Positions 9,197 to 19,431 of a stretch of 64,000 nt of DNA are shown here, one piece after another. The position numbers and the translations under genes were made by a program. The number at the start of each line of letters is the position of its first letter. The stretch's first letter is position 1. The notes below the pieces were generated by a model, which was given only the letters and a program-made list of their open reading frames with translations, ran no database searches and was not told the DNA's origin. Location of the stretch: assembly GCF_026343295.1 (NCBI RefSeq), contig NZ_JAPELY010000001.1, positions 620,001-684,000 on the forward strand. The letters are read 5' to 3'. The stretch comes from Streptomyces sp. NBC_00083. GTDB lineage: Bacteria > Actinomycetota > Actinomycetes > Streptomycetales > Streptomycetaceae.

Positions 9197-10525
9197 TCAC
9201 ACGTACTCGGTCGGGATGACCGGCTCGCCGCGCGAGAGCTGGCTCGCGGACATCGGCAGCGCCGCCAGCGCGTCGATGTGCCGCTCGCGGGCGGTGTCCA
9301 GCGGCTCGCGGGCCACCACCGTGCCGCCCTTGACCAGCTCGACCAGGAGCTGGCGCTCGACGAGTTCGGTGGGGACCGCGCCGGTGCCGATGACCTCCGC
9401 CTCGGCGATCCCGTACGCGTCCGAGCGGCGCGCGGCCCACTTGCGGCCGCCCATCGACGACTTCGCGCCGAGCGACTTCTTGGCGACGGGGAGCAGCGGG
9501 GCCTTCGGGTCCGCGGACTGGGCGCGGGCGACCAGCTTGTAGACCATCGAGCAGGTCGGGTGCCCGGAGCCGGTGACCAGCTGGGTGCCGACCCCGTACG
9601 CGTCGACGGGCGCGGCGGCCAGCGAGGCGATGGCGTACTCGTCGAGGTCGGAGGTGACCACGATCTTGGTGGCGGTGGCGCCCAGCTCGTCGAGCTGCTG
9701 GCGCACCCGGTGCGCGACCAGGAGCAGATCGCCCGAGTCGATGCGGACCGCGCCGAGCTCCGGTCCGGCGATCTCCACGGCGGTGCGCACGGCCTCGGCG
9801 ACGTCGTAGGTGTCGACGAGCAGGGTCGTGCCGCGGCCGAGCGAGTCGACCTGGGCGCGGAAGGCGTCCCGCTCGCTGTCGTGGAGCAGGGTGAAGGCGT
9901 GGGCGCTGGTGCCGACGGTGGGGATGCCGTAGCGGAAGCCGGCCGCGAGGTCGGAGGTGGTGCTGAAGCCGCCGACGTAGGCGGCGCGCGCGGAGGCGAC
10001 CGCGGACAGCTCGTGGGTGCGCCGGGCGCCCATCTCGATCAGCGGGCGCCCGCCGGCCGCCGCGGACATCCGGGAGGCGGCGGCCGCGATCGCGGAGTCG
10101 TGGTTGAGGATGGAGAGGATCACCGTCTCCAGGAGCACGCACTCGGCGAAGGAGCCCTCGACGCGCAGGATCGGCGAACCCGGGAAGTAGACCTCGCCCT
10201 CGGGGTAGCCCCAGATGTCGCCGCTGAAGCGGTAGGAGGAGAGCCAGCGCAGGGTGGGCTCGTCCACGATGCGGTTCTCGCGCAGGAAGCCGAGCACGCC
10301 CGCGTCGAAGCGGAAGTTCTCCACGGCGTCCAGGACGCGTCCGGTGCCGCCGACCACGCCGTAGCGGCGGCCCTCGGGCAGCCGGCGGGTGAAGACCTCG
10401 AAGACCGAGCGCCGGTCGGCCGTGCCGGCCTTCAGGGCGGCCTGGAGCATCGTGAACTCGTACTGGTCGGTGAAGAGCGCGGTCGACGGCACGTCCACCG
10501 GCAGACCGAGGTCCGGGGCATTCAC
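9197..10525 (-). CDS. pncB: Nicotinate phosphoribosyltransferase
   Basis: A 442-residue enzyme that condenses nicotinate with PRPP to form nicotinate mononucleotide, the second step of NAD salvage. Family motifs include TDQYEFTMLQA at the N-terminus, EMGARRTHE, the VGTSAHAFTLLHD histidine region (the autophosphorylated histidine in this family), RIDSGDL and VTSDLDEYAI, with the phosphate-binding YGVGTQLVTG. It starts with GTG at 10525, with GAGG 9 bases upstream. It pairs with pncA downstream and is divergent from clpS. Confidence 0.96.
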   Translation of the reverse strand: MNAPDLGLPVDVPSTALFTDQYEFTMLQAALKAGTADRRSVFEVFTRRLPEGRRYGVVGGTGRVLDAVENFRFDAGVLGFLRENRIVDEPTLRWLSSYRFSGDIWGYPEGEVYFPGSPILRVEGSFAECVLLETVILSILNHDSAIAAAASRMSAAAGGRPLIEMGARRTHELSAVASARAAYVGGFSTTSDLAAGFRYGIPTVGTSAHAFTLLHDSERDAFRAQVDSLGRGTTLLVDTYDVAEAVRTAVEIAGPELGAVRIDSGDLLLVAHRVRQQLDELGATATKIVVTSDLDEYAIASLAAAPVDAYGVGTQLVTGSGHPTCSMVYKLVARAQSADPKAPLLPVAKKSLGAKSSMGGRKWAARRSDAYGIAEAEVIGTGAVPTELVERQLLVELVKGGTVVAREPLDTARERHIDALAALPMSASQLSRGEPVIPTEYV

Positions 10526-10798
10526 AGCGAGCTACCTCGCACTTTCGTCCGGGCCGGGCACACGCCGGCCGGGGGTCCGCGGGATGGCCCCCGGGAGGGG
10601 GCATGCGGGGATGCTACCCCGAATACTCGTCACTCTGACGATTTCTAGGGGCCCGTTTGTGCGATGACCGGTCCCTGGTGGCAGCATGGAGGCCGTGGCT
10701 GTGATTTTCGGGGGCCGACCCCGCACCCCCGGCAGGCCGCCTTTCCGGGGGACCGATCCCCGGTCCACCGGCAGAAGAGACGAAGGTCGCCCAGAGTC

Positions 10799-11104
10799 GT
10801 GAGCGTTGCCCCCGTAGAGATCGAACGCCCCGAGTCGGCGGAGTCGAGCCTTCCCGTCGCCGAGCCCGACGTGCCCTGGGTGACGCTCGTCCACAACGAC
10901 CCCGTCAACCTGATGAGCTACGTGCAGTACGTCTTCCAGTCCTACTTCGGCTATTCGAAGGACAAGGCCCACAAGCTGATGCTCGACGTGCACCACAAGG
11001 GGCGGGCCGTGGTCTCCAGCGGCAGCCGCGAGGAGATGGAACGCGACGTGCAGGCGATGCACGGCTTCGGCCTGTGGGCCACGCTCACCCAGGACCGCGG
11101 CTGA
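10799..11104 (+). CDS. clpS: ATP-dependent Clp protease adaptor ClpS
   Basis: A 101-residue adaptor that delivers N-degron substrates to ClpAP/ClpCP. The conserved fold is evident: [18 protein letters not shown] (the NDPVN substrate-pocket region), [21 protein letters not shown], and the C-terminal [11 protein letters not shown]. The GTG at 10799 was chosen because upstream residues are not ClpS-like. The stop codon overlaps the next start as ATGA, so translation of the DUF2017 gene is probably coupled. Confidence 0.95.
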   Translation: MSVAPVEIERPESAESSLPVAEPDVPWVTLVHNDPVNLMSYVQYVFQSYFGYSKDKAHKLMLDVHHKGRAVVSSGSREEMERDVQAMHGFGLWATLTQDRG

Positions 11105-11694
11105 TGGCCGGGACCGTCAGCGGCTTCGAGCCGCTGCCCCGCGGCGGCGCGGCGGCCGCGTTCGACGAGGTCGAGATCGCCATCCTGCGCTCGCTCGCCG
11201 TCCAGCTGCTCGAACTGATCGGGCCCGGCGACGAGCCCGATCAGGACGCGGACCCGCTGGCCGCCCTGTTCGCCGAGGGGCCGAGCGCGCCGCCCACCGA
11301 CCCCGCGCTCGCCCGGCTCTTCCCGGAGGCGTACGCGAGCGGGGAGAGCGACGAACTGCGCGCCAAATCCGCCGAGTTCAGGCGCTTCACCGAGAACGAC
11401 CTGCGCGCGCGCAAGCGCGCGGACGCCCTCGCGGTGGTGCACGGACTGGACGCCCTGACGCCCAAGGGCGACGGTGGGGCCGTCCTCGAGCTGACCGCCG
11501 AGGACGCGCGGCACTGGCTCGGCGCCCTCAACGACCTGCGCCTGACCATCGCGACCCGTCTGGAGATCACGGACGAGGACGAGAGCGGCGAGCTGTACCG
11601 GCTGCCGGACGACGACCCGCGCAAGCCGATGGTGATGGCCTATCTGTGGCTGGGTGTGTTGCAGGAAACACTCATCGAAACGCTCATGGCCTGA
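11104..11694 (+). CDS. DUF2017 family protein
   Basis: A 196-residue, mostly helical acidic protein of the DUF2017 family, found directly after clpS in actinobacteria. It has a regulator-like helical N-terminus (VEIAILRSLAVQLLELIG), a segment FRRFTENDLRARKRADALAVV, and a C-terminal helix AYLWLGVLQETLIETLMA. The role is unknown; the conserved coupling to clpS suggests a part in Clp proteolysis, which is inference. The start ATG overlaps the clpS stop by one base. Confidence 0.9.
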   Translation: MAGTVSGFEPLPRGGAAAAFDEVEIAILRSLAVQLLELIGPGDEPDQDADPLAALFAEGPSAPPTDPALARLFPEAYASGESDELRAKSAEFRRFTENDLRARKRADALAVVHGLDALTPKGDGGAVLELTAEDARHWLGALNDLRLTIATRLEITDEDESGELYRLPDDDPRKPMVMAYLWLGVLQETLIETLMA

Positions 11695-12013
11695 GCGATC
11701 GACCGATAAAAGGCCGTTCGCTCAGCGGACGCTCAAATCCGTATAACGATCCCGTTACCACATCGACCTGCTTTGTCATATTGACGGCCCTTTGTCCGCT
11801 TCTTCCTGTGGTCTGCGCCACAAAGCCAGCTGGGGATCACCCATAAGGCCGTGATAAATCTTCACGACCACCCGGGGACGCCACCCATGTTCCCGGGGGC
11901 GCTTCGACCGGCAGACCGCCGGTGGCACTCCATCCACATCCGGGGGGATCAGGACCTGATCCGACGCTTCGTGACCGAGGCGGGCGGGTCAGCATGGAGA
12001 AAGGCGCACCACC
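11695..12013 (+). promoter_or_regulatory. Leader region of the amino-acid permease, with perfect palindrome at 11946-11962
   Basis: A 319-bp gap with no supported ORF. Its first 150 bp are unusually AT-rich for this genome (GTATAACGATCCCGTTACC, TTTGTCATATTGACGG). A perfect inverted repeat GGATCAGG-A-CCTGATCC spans 11946-11962, about 50 bp before the permease start, and looks like a dimeric regulator's operator. GGAGAAAGG at 11996-12004 is the permease ribosome site. No riboswitch class is recognised. Confidence 0.5.
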
Positions 12014-13477
12014 ATGACCTCAGCGCAGGTCGACCAGCACGGAGACCGTCCTGCCGGCAATGAGGCCGCGGGGACCGCCCAGGCTCCGGGCGAAGGCTCG
12101 GGCGAGGGATACCAGCGGGGCCTCGGGGCCCGGCAGATCCAGATGATCGCGATCGGCGGTGCCATCGGCACCGGCCTCTTCCTCGGCGCGGGCAAGGCCA
12201 TCTCGAAGGCCGGCCCCAGCCTCATCCTGGCCTACGCCATCGCGGGCCTGGTCATCTTCTTCATCATGCGCGCCCTCGGCGAGCTGCTCATGTACCGCCC
12301 GGTGTCGGGCTCCTTCTCGGAGTACGCCCGCGAGTTCGTCGGCCCGTTCTGGGGCTTCGTGACCGGCTGGACGTACTGGCTCTTCTGGGTCGTCACCGGC
12401 ATCACCGAAGTCACGGCGGCCGCCCAGTACATGTCCTTCTGGACCCACGGCAGCATCCCGCAATGGGCCTACGCGCTGATCTTCACCCTCATCCTGTACG
12501 CCGTGAACCTCATCTCCGTGAAGCTCTTCGGTGAGCTGGAGTTCTGGTTCTCGATGGTCAAGGTGACGGCCATCGTCGGCATGATCCTGATCTGCGCCGG
12601 CATCCTGACCGTCGGTTTCTCGGACGCCGCGGACACCGCCACCGTCGCCAACCTCTGGAACGACGGCGGGTTCTTCCCCAAGGGCATCGGCGGCACGCTG
12701 ATGACGCTCCAGATCGTGATGTTCGCCTTCCTCGCCGTCGAGCTGGTCGGTGTCACCGCGGGCGAGTCCAAGGACCCCGAGAAGACCCTGCCCAAGGCCA
12801 TCAACACCGTGCCGTGGCGCATCGCCGTCTTCTACATCGGCGCCCTGATCATGATCCTCTCGGTCGTCCCGTGGCACGAGTTCCAGCCCGGCGTCAGCCC
12901 CTTCGTCGCCGCCTTCCAGAAGATGGGCCTCGGCATCGGCGCGGGCATCGTCAACTTCGTCGTGCTGACCGCCGCGCTGTCCTCCTGCAACTCGGGCATG
13001 TACTCCACCGGCCGCATGCTGCGCGACCTCGCGCTCAACGGCCAGGGCCCGAAGGCCTTCACCAAGCTCACCAAGAGCGGCACCCCGCTGATCGGCACCT
13101 CGGTCTCCGCGGCGCTCATGCTGGTCGGCGTGTGGATCAACTACGTGGCGCCCGGCAAGGCCTTCGACTACGTGGTCTCCTTCGCCACCATCTCCGGCAT
13201 GTGGGCCTGGATCATGATCCTGGTCTGCCAGATCCGCTACCGCCGCCTGTCCGACTCCGGCGCCCTGCCCCGGTCCAGCTTCCGCGCCCCCGGCGCCCCG
13301 TGGACCAGCTGGTTCGCGCTGGTCTTCATCGGCATGGTCATCGTGATGATGGGCATCGACAAGGACTCCCGCGTCTCGCTGTACTGCGCGCCGCTGTGGG
13401 CCCTGATCCTCGGCGTCTCCTTCCTGGTCCTCAAGGCCAAGAACCCCGAGAACAAGGCGTTCGCCAAGCAGAGCTGA
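12014..13477 (+). CDS. Amino-acid permease (APC superfamily, AAT type)
   Basis: A 487-residue transporter with about 12 membrane helices that imports amino acids by proton symport. The first helix carries the substrate-site glycines (IGGAIGTGLFLGAGKAI). PVSGSFSEYAREFVGPFWGF and the conserved AVELVGVTAGESKDPEKTLP loop are typical of the CycA/GabP/AroP branch. The substrate is not determined; D-Ser/D-Ala/Gly or GABA carriers are the nearest relatives by these motifs. It is monocistronic by spacing and preceded by a palindrome at 11946 that may be the operator. Confidence 0.92.
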   Translation: MTSAQVDQHGDRPAGNEAAGTAQAPGEGSGEGYQRGLGARQIQMIAIGGAIGTGLFLGAGKAISKAGPSLILAYAIAGLVIFFIMRALGELLMYRPVSGSFSEYAREFVGPFWGFVTGWTYWLFWVVTGITEVTAAAQYMSFWTHGSIPQWAYALIFTLILYAVNLISVKLFGELEFWFSMVKVTAIVGMILICAGILTVGFSDAADTATVANLWNDGGFFPKGIGGTLMTLQIVMFAFLAVELVGVTAGESKDPEKTLPKAINTVPWRIAVFYIGALIMILSVVPWHEFQPGVSPFVAAFQKMGLGIGAGIVNFVVLTAALSSCNSGMYSTGRMLRDLALNGQGPKAFTKLTKSGTPLIGTSVSAALMLVGVWINYVAPGKAFDYVVSFATISGMWAWIMILVCQIRYRRLSDSGALPRSSFRAPGAPWTSWFALVFIGMVIVMMGIDKDSRVSLYCAPLWALILGVSFLVLKAKNPENKAFAKQS

Positions 13478-13573
13478 GCCTCCGACGCCTCGCTGACCAG
13501 CAGGTTCTCACCATGCGGGCCGTTCCGTATCGCACCTCGATACGGGATGGCCCGTCTGCTTATCCTTGCCGAC

Positions 13574-13996
13574 ATGCTGACCATCACCCAGGCCCTGTAC
13601 GACCAGCTCGTGGCGCACGCCCGCGCCGACCACCCCGACGAGGCGTGCGGAATGGTCGCGGGCCCGGCCGGCACCGGCCGCCCCGAGCGCTTCATCCCGA
13701 TGCTCAACGCGGCCCGCTCGCCCACGTTCTACGAGTTCGACTCGCAGGACCTCCTCAAGCTCTACCGCGACCTCGACGACCGCGACGAGGAGCCGGTGAT
13801 CGTCTACCACTCCCACACCGCGACCGAGGCCTACCCCTCCCGCACCGACGTGACCTACGCCAACGAGCCCGGCGCGCACTACGTCCTGGTCTCGACGGCG
13901 GACACGGACGGGGCGGGCGAGTTCCAGTTCCGCTCGTACCGCATCGTGGACGGCGTGATCACCGAGGAAGATGTAAGGGTCGTAGAGGCCTACTGA
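13574..13996 (+). CDS. mec: JAMM/Mov34 metallopeptidase, Mec-like (CysO-Cys hydrolase)
   Basis: A 140-residue JAB1/MPN zinc peptidase. The complete JAMM signature is present: Glu23 in DEACGMVAG, then H79-S-H81 with seven residues to S89 and D92 (HSHTATEAYPSRTD). In Mycobacterium tuberculosis the homologue Mec releases cysteine from the CysO-Cys adduct made by CysM. Here cysO and cysM lie 3.4 kb downstream on the same strand, separated by a cobalamin riboswitch and importer. The ATG at 13574 was chosen over 13547 on conserved length. Confidence 0.9.
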   Translation: MLTITQALYDQLVAHARADHPDEACGMVAGPAGTGRPERFIPMLNAARSPTFYEFDSQDLLKLYRDLDDRDEEPVIVYHSHTATEAYPSRTDVTYANEPGAHYVLVSTADTDGAGEFQFRSYRIVDGVITEEDVRVVEAY

Positions 13997-14044
13997 CGAA
14001 TACGCGTACGGGCGGATCTCGCGCATACTGTCCGTACGCAATTT

Positions 14045-14165
14045 CGATCACTGGGCGGCAGGACCCAGGAAGCCGGTGCGAATCCGGCACGGTCCCGCCA
14101 CTGTGACCGGCACCGGGGGAAACCCTCCGGTGCCGGAAGCCAGGAACTGGCCTGCCGCCTTCTCC
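14045..14165 (+). promoter_or_regulatory. Cobalamin (AdoCbl) riboswitch
   Basis: The stretch has the core of a cobalamin riboswitch: GCCGGTGCGAATCCGGCAC at 14072-14090, then GGTCCCGCCACTGTGA to 14106, and the B12-box-like AAGCCAGGAACTGGCCTGCC up to about 14157. Between them lies a hairpin ACCGGCACCGG...CCGGTGCCGG. It sits 45 bp before a BtuF-like lipoprotein gene. The known action is repression by adenosylcobalamin, here fitting control of a corrinoid importer. Confidence 0.93.
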
Positions 14166-14207
14166 CATCGACAGGGGACGTGGAAATCCCCTTGGAGGAG
14201 CTAGGTC

Positions 14208-15176
14208 ATGCTCTGGCGCCGCGCGGCACTCGCCGCCGCCCTGCTGTTCCCGCTCGCCGCGTGCACCACGCCGGCGCAGCCCGATGCCGCGGGCCCCGCC
14301 GCCCCCGGCTTCCCGTACACCGTCACCAACTGCGGCGTGACGACGACGTACACCGCGCCACCGAAGCGGGCGGTGACGATGAACCAGCACACCACGGAAG
14401 TGATGCTGGAGCTCGGCCTCGCCCAATCCCTCGCCGGGACCGCCTACTTGGACGACGCGGTCCTGCCGAAGTACGCGGCGGACTACCGCTCGGTCCCGGT
14501 CCTGGCCGCCGAATACCCCTCGTACGAGAAGCTCCTGGCGGCCAACCCCGACTTCGTCTACGGCGGCTACGCCTCGGCGTTCGCCGCCAACGAGGGCCGC
14601 GGACGCGAAGCCCTCGCCAAGAGCGGCATCAAGACCCGCCTCAACGTGGAGAACTGCCCCAGGGCCGCGGCCACCACCATGGACGACGTGTACGCGGAGG
14701 TCCGCGAGGTCGGCCGCACCTTCGGGGTGCCCGACCGGGCCGAGGCCTGGGTGAAGTCGGCCGAGGCCACCAACGCGAAGGCGGCCCCCGCGGGCGCGGC
14801 GCCCGTCCCGGTCTTCGTCTACGACAGCGGCGACGCCAAGGCGTTCACGGTCGGCGGCAAGGGCATCGGCAACGACATCGTGACGCGGGCGGGCGGACGC
14901 AACATCTTCGCGGACGACCTGAAGACGACGTCCTTCGGCGACGCGAGCTGGGAGAACGTGGTGGCCCGCGCCCCCGAGACCATCCTCGTCCTGGACTACG
15001 GCGGCACGAGCGTGGAAGCGAAGAAGAAGCGCCTGCGCGACGACCCGGCCCTCGCGTCCGTCCCCGCCGTCAAGAACAACAGCTTCGCCGTCCTGGCCCT
15101 GTCCGACATGGTCACGGGCGTCCGCGCCCCGGACGCCGTGGCCAGGCTGGCCGCGCAACTGCGGGCGGGCCGGTGA
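14208..15176 (+). CDS. btuF: ABC transporter substrate-binding lipoprotein, cobalamin type
   Basis: A 322-residue lipoprotein with a lipobox LAAC (Cys about residue 19) after a short signal peptide. It has the PF01497 periplasmic-binding fold used for siderophores and vitamin B12: RAVTMNQHTTEVMLELGL, then the paired ASWENVVARAPETILVLDYG segment near the end. The upstream cobalamin riboswitch supports corrinoid rather than siderophore as the ligand. GGAGGAG lies 7 bases before the ATG. It heads a three-gene importer operon. Confidence 0.88.
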   Translation: MLWRRAALAAALLFPLAACTTPAQPDAAGPAAPGFPYTVTNCGVTTTYTAPPKRAVTMNQHTTEVMLELGLAQSLAGTAYLDDAVLPKYAADYRSVPVLAAEYPSYEKLLAANPDFVYGGYASAFAANEGRGREALAKSGIKTRLNVENCPRAAATTMDDVYAEVREVGRTFGVPDRAEAWVKSAEATNAKAAPAGAAPVPVFVYDSGDAKAFTVGGKGIGNDIVTRAGGRNIFADDLKTTSFGDASWENVVARAPETILVLDYGGTSVEAKKKRLRDDPALASVPAVKNNSFAVLALSDMVTGVRAPDAVARLAAQLRAGR

Positions 15177-15231
15177 GGGGCGCCCGCGCGCCCCGCACCC
15201 CGGGCGCCACCGGCACCGAAGGGCACCTCCC

Positions 15232-16260
15232 ATGACCGCGCGCGGACGCTACCCCCTGCTGCTCGCCGCGCTCATCCTCGTGCTGCTGGCCGCGGCCACC
15301 GCGGGGCTCGCGCTCGGCTCCGTACGGATACCGGCCCGCGACGTGCTGGCCATCGTCACGGGCGCCGCCGAACCCGGCCCGTACCGCACGATCGTCCTGG
15401 AGGTCAGGGCGCCCCGCGTGGTGCTCGGCGCGGTCACCGGCGCCGGCCTCGCCGTCATCGGCACCACGCTCCAGGCCCTCGTCCGCAACCCGCTGGCCGA
15501 CCCGTTCCTGCTCGGCGTCTCCAGCGGCGCGTCCGCCGGAGCCGTCGCCGTCATCGTGCTCGGAGCCGGAGCGGGCGTCGCCACCACCGTCGCCCTGCCC
15601 GCCGCCGCCTTCGCCGGCGCCCTCGGCGCCCTCGTCCTCGTGTACGCCCTGGCCCGACGCGCCGGCTCGATGACGGGCGGCCGGCTCGTCCTCGCCGGCG
15701 TCGCCGTCTCCTACGTCCTGTCCGCGCTGACCAGCCTCATCCTGGTCACCTCCGCCCGCGCCGAACACGCCCAGGAAGTCCTGCACTGGACGCTCGGCGG
15801 ACTCGGCGGCGCCCGCTGGGACATGCTCGCCCTGCCCGCCGCCGCCCTCACCATCGGCACCCTCGTCCTGATCACCCTGGCCCGCCCCCTGGACCTGCTG
15901 CTCGTCGGCGAGGAGGGCGCCACCGTCCTCGGCCTCGACGCCGGCCGCTTCCGCGCCGCCGCGTTCGTGCTCACCTCCCTGCTCACCGGCGTCCTCGTCG
16001 CGTACACCGGGGCGATCGGCTTCGTCGGCCTGATGGTTCCGCACGCCGCCCGCATGGCCGTCGGCGCCGCCCACCGCACCCTGCTCCCCGTCGCGGCGCT
16101 CGGCGGCGCCGCCTTCCTCGTCGCCGCCGACCTCGCCGCGCGCACCGTCGCCGCCCCGCAGGACATCCCCGTCGGCGTGCTCACCGCGCTCACCGGCGGC
16201 CCGTTCTTCCTGTGGATGCTGCGCGGCCGCGGCGCCCGCGCGGAAGGCGGCCCCGCATGA
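15232..16260 (+). CDS. btuC: ABC transporter permease, FecCD/BtuC family
   Basis: A 342-residue membrane permease with about 9-10 helices. Motifs of the FecCD/BtuC family are RAPRVVLGAVTGAGLAVIG, QALVRNPLADPFLLGVSSGA and, near the end, GAIGFVGLMVPHAAR (the coupling region). It forms the channel for the ligand captured by the preceding lipoprotein. The stop codon overlaps the ATPase start by 4 bp (ATGA), so the two are translated together. Confidence 0.93.
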   Translation: MTARGRYPLLLAALILVLLAAATAGLALGSVRIPARDVLAIVTGAAEPGPYRTIVLEVRAPRVVLGAVTGAGLAVIGTTLQALVRNPLADPFLLGVSSGASAGAVAVIVLGAGAGVATTVALPAAAFAGALGALVLVYALARRAGSMTGGRLVLAGVAVSYVLSALTSLILVTSARAEHAQEVLHWTLGGLGGARWDMLALPAAALTIGTLVLITLARPLDLLLVGEEGATVLGLDAGRFRAAAFVLTSLLTGVLVAYTGAIGFVGLMVPHAARMAVGAAHRTLLPVAALGGAAFLVAADLAARTVAAPQDIPVGVLTALTGGPFFLWMLRGRGARAEGGPA

Positions 16261-17051
16261 CGGCCCTGCGCGCCGAATCGCTCTCGTACACCACACCCCA
16301 GGGCCGCACCCTGCTGCACGACATCACCCTGGACGCCGCCGACGGCGAGACCGTCGGCCTCGTCGGCCCCAACGGCAGCGGCAAGACCACCCTGCTCCGC
16401 TGCGTCTACGCCACCCTGCGCCCCACCACGGGACGCGTCCTGCTCGACGGCGCCGACCTGCACGCGCTGCCGGCCAAGGCCCGCGCCCGCCGCATCGCGA
16501 CCGTCCCGCAGGACGCCGACGCGGGCGGCATCGAGCTGAGCGTGCGCGAGATCGTCGCCATGGGCCGCTCCCCGCACCACCGCTTCTGGGAGTCCGACAC
16601 CGCCGCCGACGACACCCTCGTGCGCGAGGCGCTCGCCCGGGTCGGCATCGCCGGCCTCGCCGAGCGTCCCTTCCCGTCCCTGTCCGGCGGCGAACGCCAG
16701 CGCGCCCTGGTCGCACGGGCCCTCGTCCAGCAGCCGGACATCGTCGTCCTGGACGAGCCGACCAACCACCTCGACATCCGCTACCAGCTCGAAGTCCTCT
16801 CCCTCATCAGGGAGTTGGGGACGGTCAACCTCCTCGCCCTGCACGACCTGAACCTCGCCGCGTACTACTGCGACCGCCTCTGCGTCCTCGCCGCGGGCCG
16901 GATCGTCGCGGCCGGCCCGCCCGCGGAGGTCCTCACTCCCGAGCTGCTGCGCGAGGTGTACGGGGTCGATGCCGAGGTGCGCGACCACCCGGCCACCGGC
17001 GCCCCCACCGTGGTCTATCTGCCGCCGACCGGGGCCACGACCACATACTGA
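16257..17051 (+). CDS. btuD: ABC transporter ATP-binding protein, FecE/BtuD family
   Basis: A 264-residue ATPase that powers the BtuFC importer. It has Walker A GPNGSGKTTLL, the signature LSGGERQRALVAR, Walker B IVVLDEPTNHLD and switch histidine LLALHDLNLAAYYCD, with an FecE/BtuD-type ending. The ATG at 16257 overlaps the permease stop. The next feature is the leader peptide of the cysO-cysM unit, 66 bp away. Confidence 0.93.
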   Translation: MTALRAESLSYTTPQGRTLLHDITLDAADGETVGLVGPNGSGKTTLLRCVYATLRPTTGRVLLDGADLHALPAKARARRIATVPQDADAGGIELSVREIVAMGRSPHHRFWESDTAADDTLVREALARVGIAGLAERPFPSLSGGERQRALVARALVQQPDIVVLDEPTNHLDIRYQLEVLSLIRELGTVNLLALHDLNLAAYYCDRLCVLAAGRIVAAGPPAEVLTPELLREVYGVDAEVRDHPATGAPTVVYLPPTGATTTY

Positions 17052-17117
17052 GCAGGATCTATCCAGTATGCGAGATCACATTCCGGGAAGCGGACCGGGA
17101 ATCTATACGATGACCCC

Positions 17118-17246
17118 ATGGTTTCGAACGACGTGAGCGACAAGACGCCGAGCAGCGGCCCCGCCCTGCTGCTCGTGGCGCGGCTGCACGTCGACCTGTG
17201 CCGCCTCGCCAGCGCGATCTGTACGGCCCGCGCCGCCGCCCTCTGA
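17118..17246 (+). CDS. Putative cysteine-responsive leader peptide upstream of cysO-cysM
   Basis: A 42-codon ORF beginning ATG at 17118 and ending TGA at 17244-17246. Its centre reads RLHVDLCRLASAICTAR, which matches the actinobacterial 'putative leader peptide' family with an HVDLCR-type core found before sulfur and cysteine genes. Two Cys codons (TGC, TGT) fall in that core; a ribosome pausing there when Cys-tRNA is short could change the downstream RNA fold. The next 106 bp before cysO contain several GC-rich self-complementary stretches. Attenuation is inference from family knowledge. Confidence 0.72.
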   Translation: MVSNDVSDKTPSSGPALLLVARLHVDLCRLASAICTARAAAL

Positions 17247-17352
17247 CGCCGCGGCGCCCCGCACCAACGCACCATCCGCACGCACCGGCGCGTGCGGCGC
17301 GCGGACCCGAGCCGCGCCCCCTGCCTCTCCCTTCCGATCAGGAGCCCACGCC

Positions 17353-18583
<1,231 letters not shown>

Positions 18584-18668
18584 TCCCGCGCCCCGCCCCA
18601 CGCGGGCGGGACCGGAAGCAGGCCACCGGCTCCCAGCGTCCCGGGGGCGGCGGCCGGCCCCGGGTGCG

Positions 18669-19139
18669 TCAGCCCGCCAAGTGGCGGACCTGGTCCCACA
18701 GGGCCGGGTCCACCACCCCCACCCGGCGCCGGAACGCCCACACCCCGACCTCGCGCAGCTCGTCCGTCTCCAGGAAGCTGGGCCGGCCCTGCGCGTCGGC
18801 CACCGTGCCGGGCGGCAGCGGAATGACCCCGGCCCGCTCGTCGTGGTACTTGCTGGTGATCTTCGCGACGGTCACCGCGTCACCCCGTACCCGCAGCACC
18901 AGACACGGGCGGTCCTTCCCGCCCGGAACATCCTCGTAGGGCACCTCGGCCCACCAGATCTCCGCCGCCCTCGGCGCCTTCGCCGCCCGGCCCCCCGGCC
19001 GCGCCGGCCCGGCCGGACGTGCCGGCGGCGCCGTCCGCCCGCCCGGCCGGCGCCGCGAACGCCCCCGCCCGTCGGCGAGCACGGCCACCAGCGCGAGCGC
19101 CACCACGGCGCCGAGCGCCAGCCACCACGACGTGTCCAT
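18669..19139 (-). CDS. PemK/MazF-like protein with N-terminal membrane anchor
   Basis: A 156-residue protein. Residues 3-24 form one membrane helix (WWLALGAVVALALVAVLA). An Arg/Pro-rich linker follows, then a PemK/MazF-like domain from about residue 60: AEIWWAEVPYEDVPGGKDRPCLVLR, AVTVAKITSKYHDERAGVIPLP, and SFLETDELREV. MazF/PemK domains are mRNA endonucleases in toxin-antitoxin pairs, but no antitoxin gene sits next to this one and it is fixed to the membrane. It may not be a classical toxin. The ATG at 19139 follows the domain layout. Confidence 0.8.
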   Translation of the reverse strand: MDTSWWLALGAVVALALVAVLADGRGRSRRRPGGRTAPPARPAGPARPGGRAAKAPRAAEIWWAEVPYEDVPGGKDRPCLVLRVRGDAVTVAKITSKYHDERAGVIPLPPGTVADAQGRPSFLETDELREVGVWAFRRRVGVVDPALWDQVRHLAG

Positions 19140-19431
19140 ACCGCAGACGGTACCGGCGCACCACCCGCGCCGCCCTCTCCTCACCTCGAACCCCTGTACT
19201 GACTTTGGTCCGGCCCCGCCCCACGCCCGTACACCTGCACCCTTGGCGCTACGGGGGAAGAGTGGTCTTGGCGGTGACTTCCCCCACAACGGCACGCTCC
19301 GAAGGAGCGAGGGGCCTTGACGCGCCTTACGCTCGACGCACCGCAAGCCCTTACCCGCGGTCTCCCCCCGCCCCGTCCGCCCCGCAGCGACAGGCTTCGC
19401 CTGGCCCCTCTGTTCCGGAGGTTCACGCTCC

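Noticed and set aside
9278..10648. Long plus-strand open frame opposite pncB
   Set aside because: pncB on the minus strand is certain from its motifs; the antisense frame has no ribosome site or family.
11851..12063. Short open frame overlapping the amino-acid permease start
   Set aside because: No ribosome site, no domain, and it overlaps the permease ribosome site and start in another frame.
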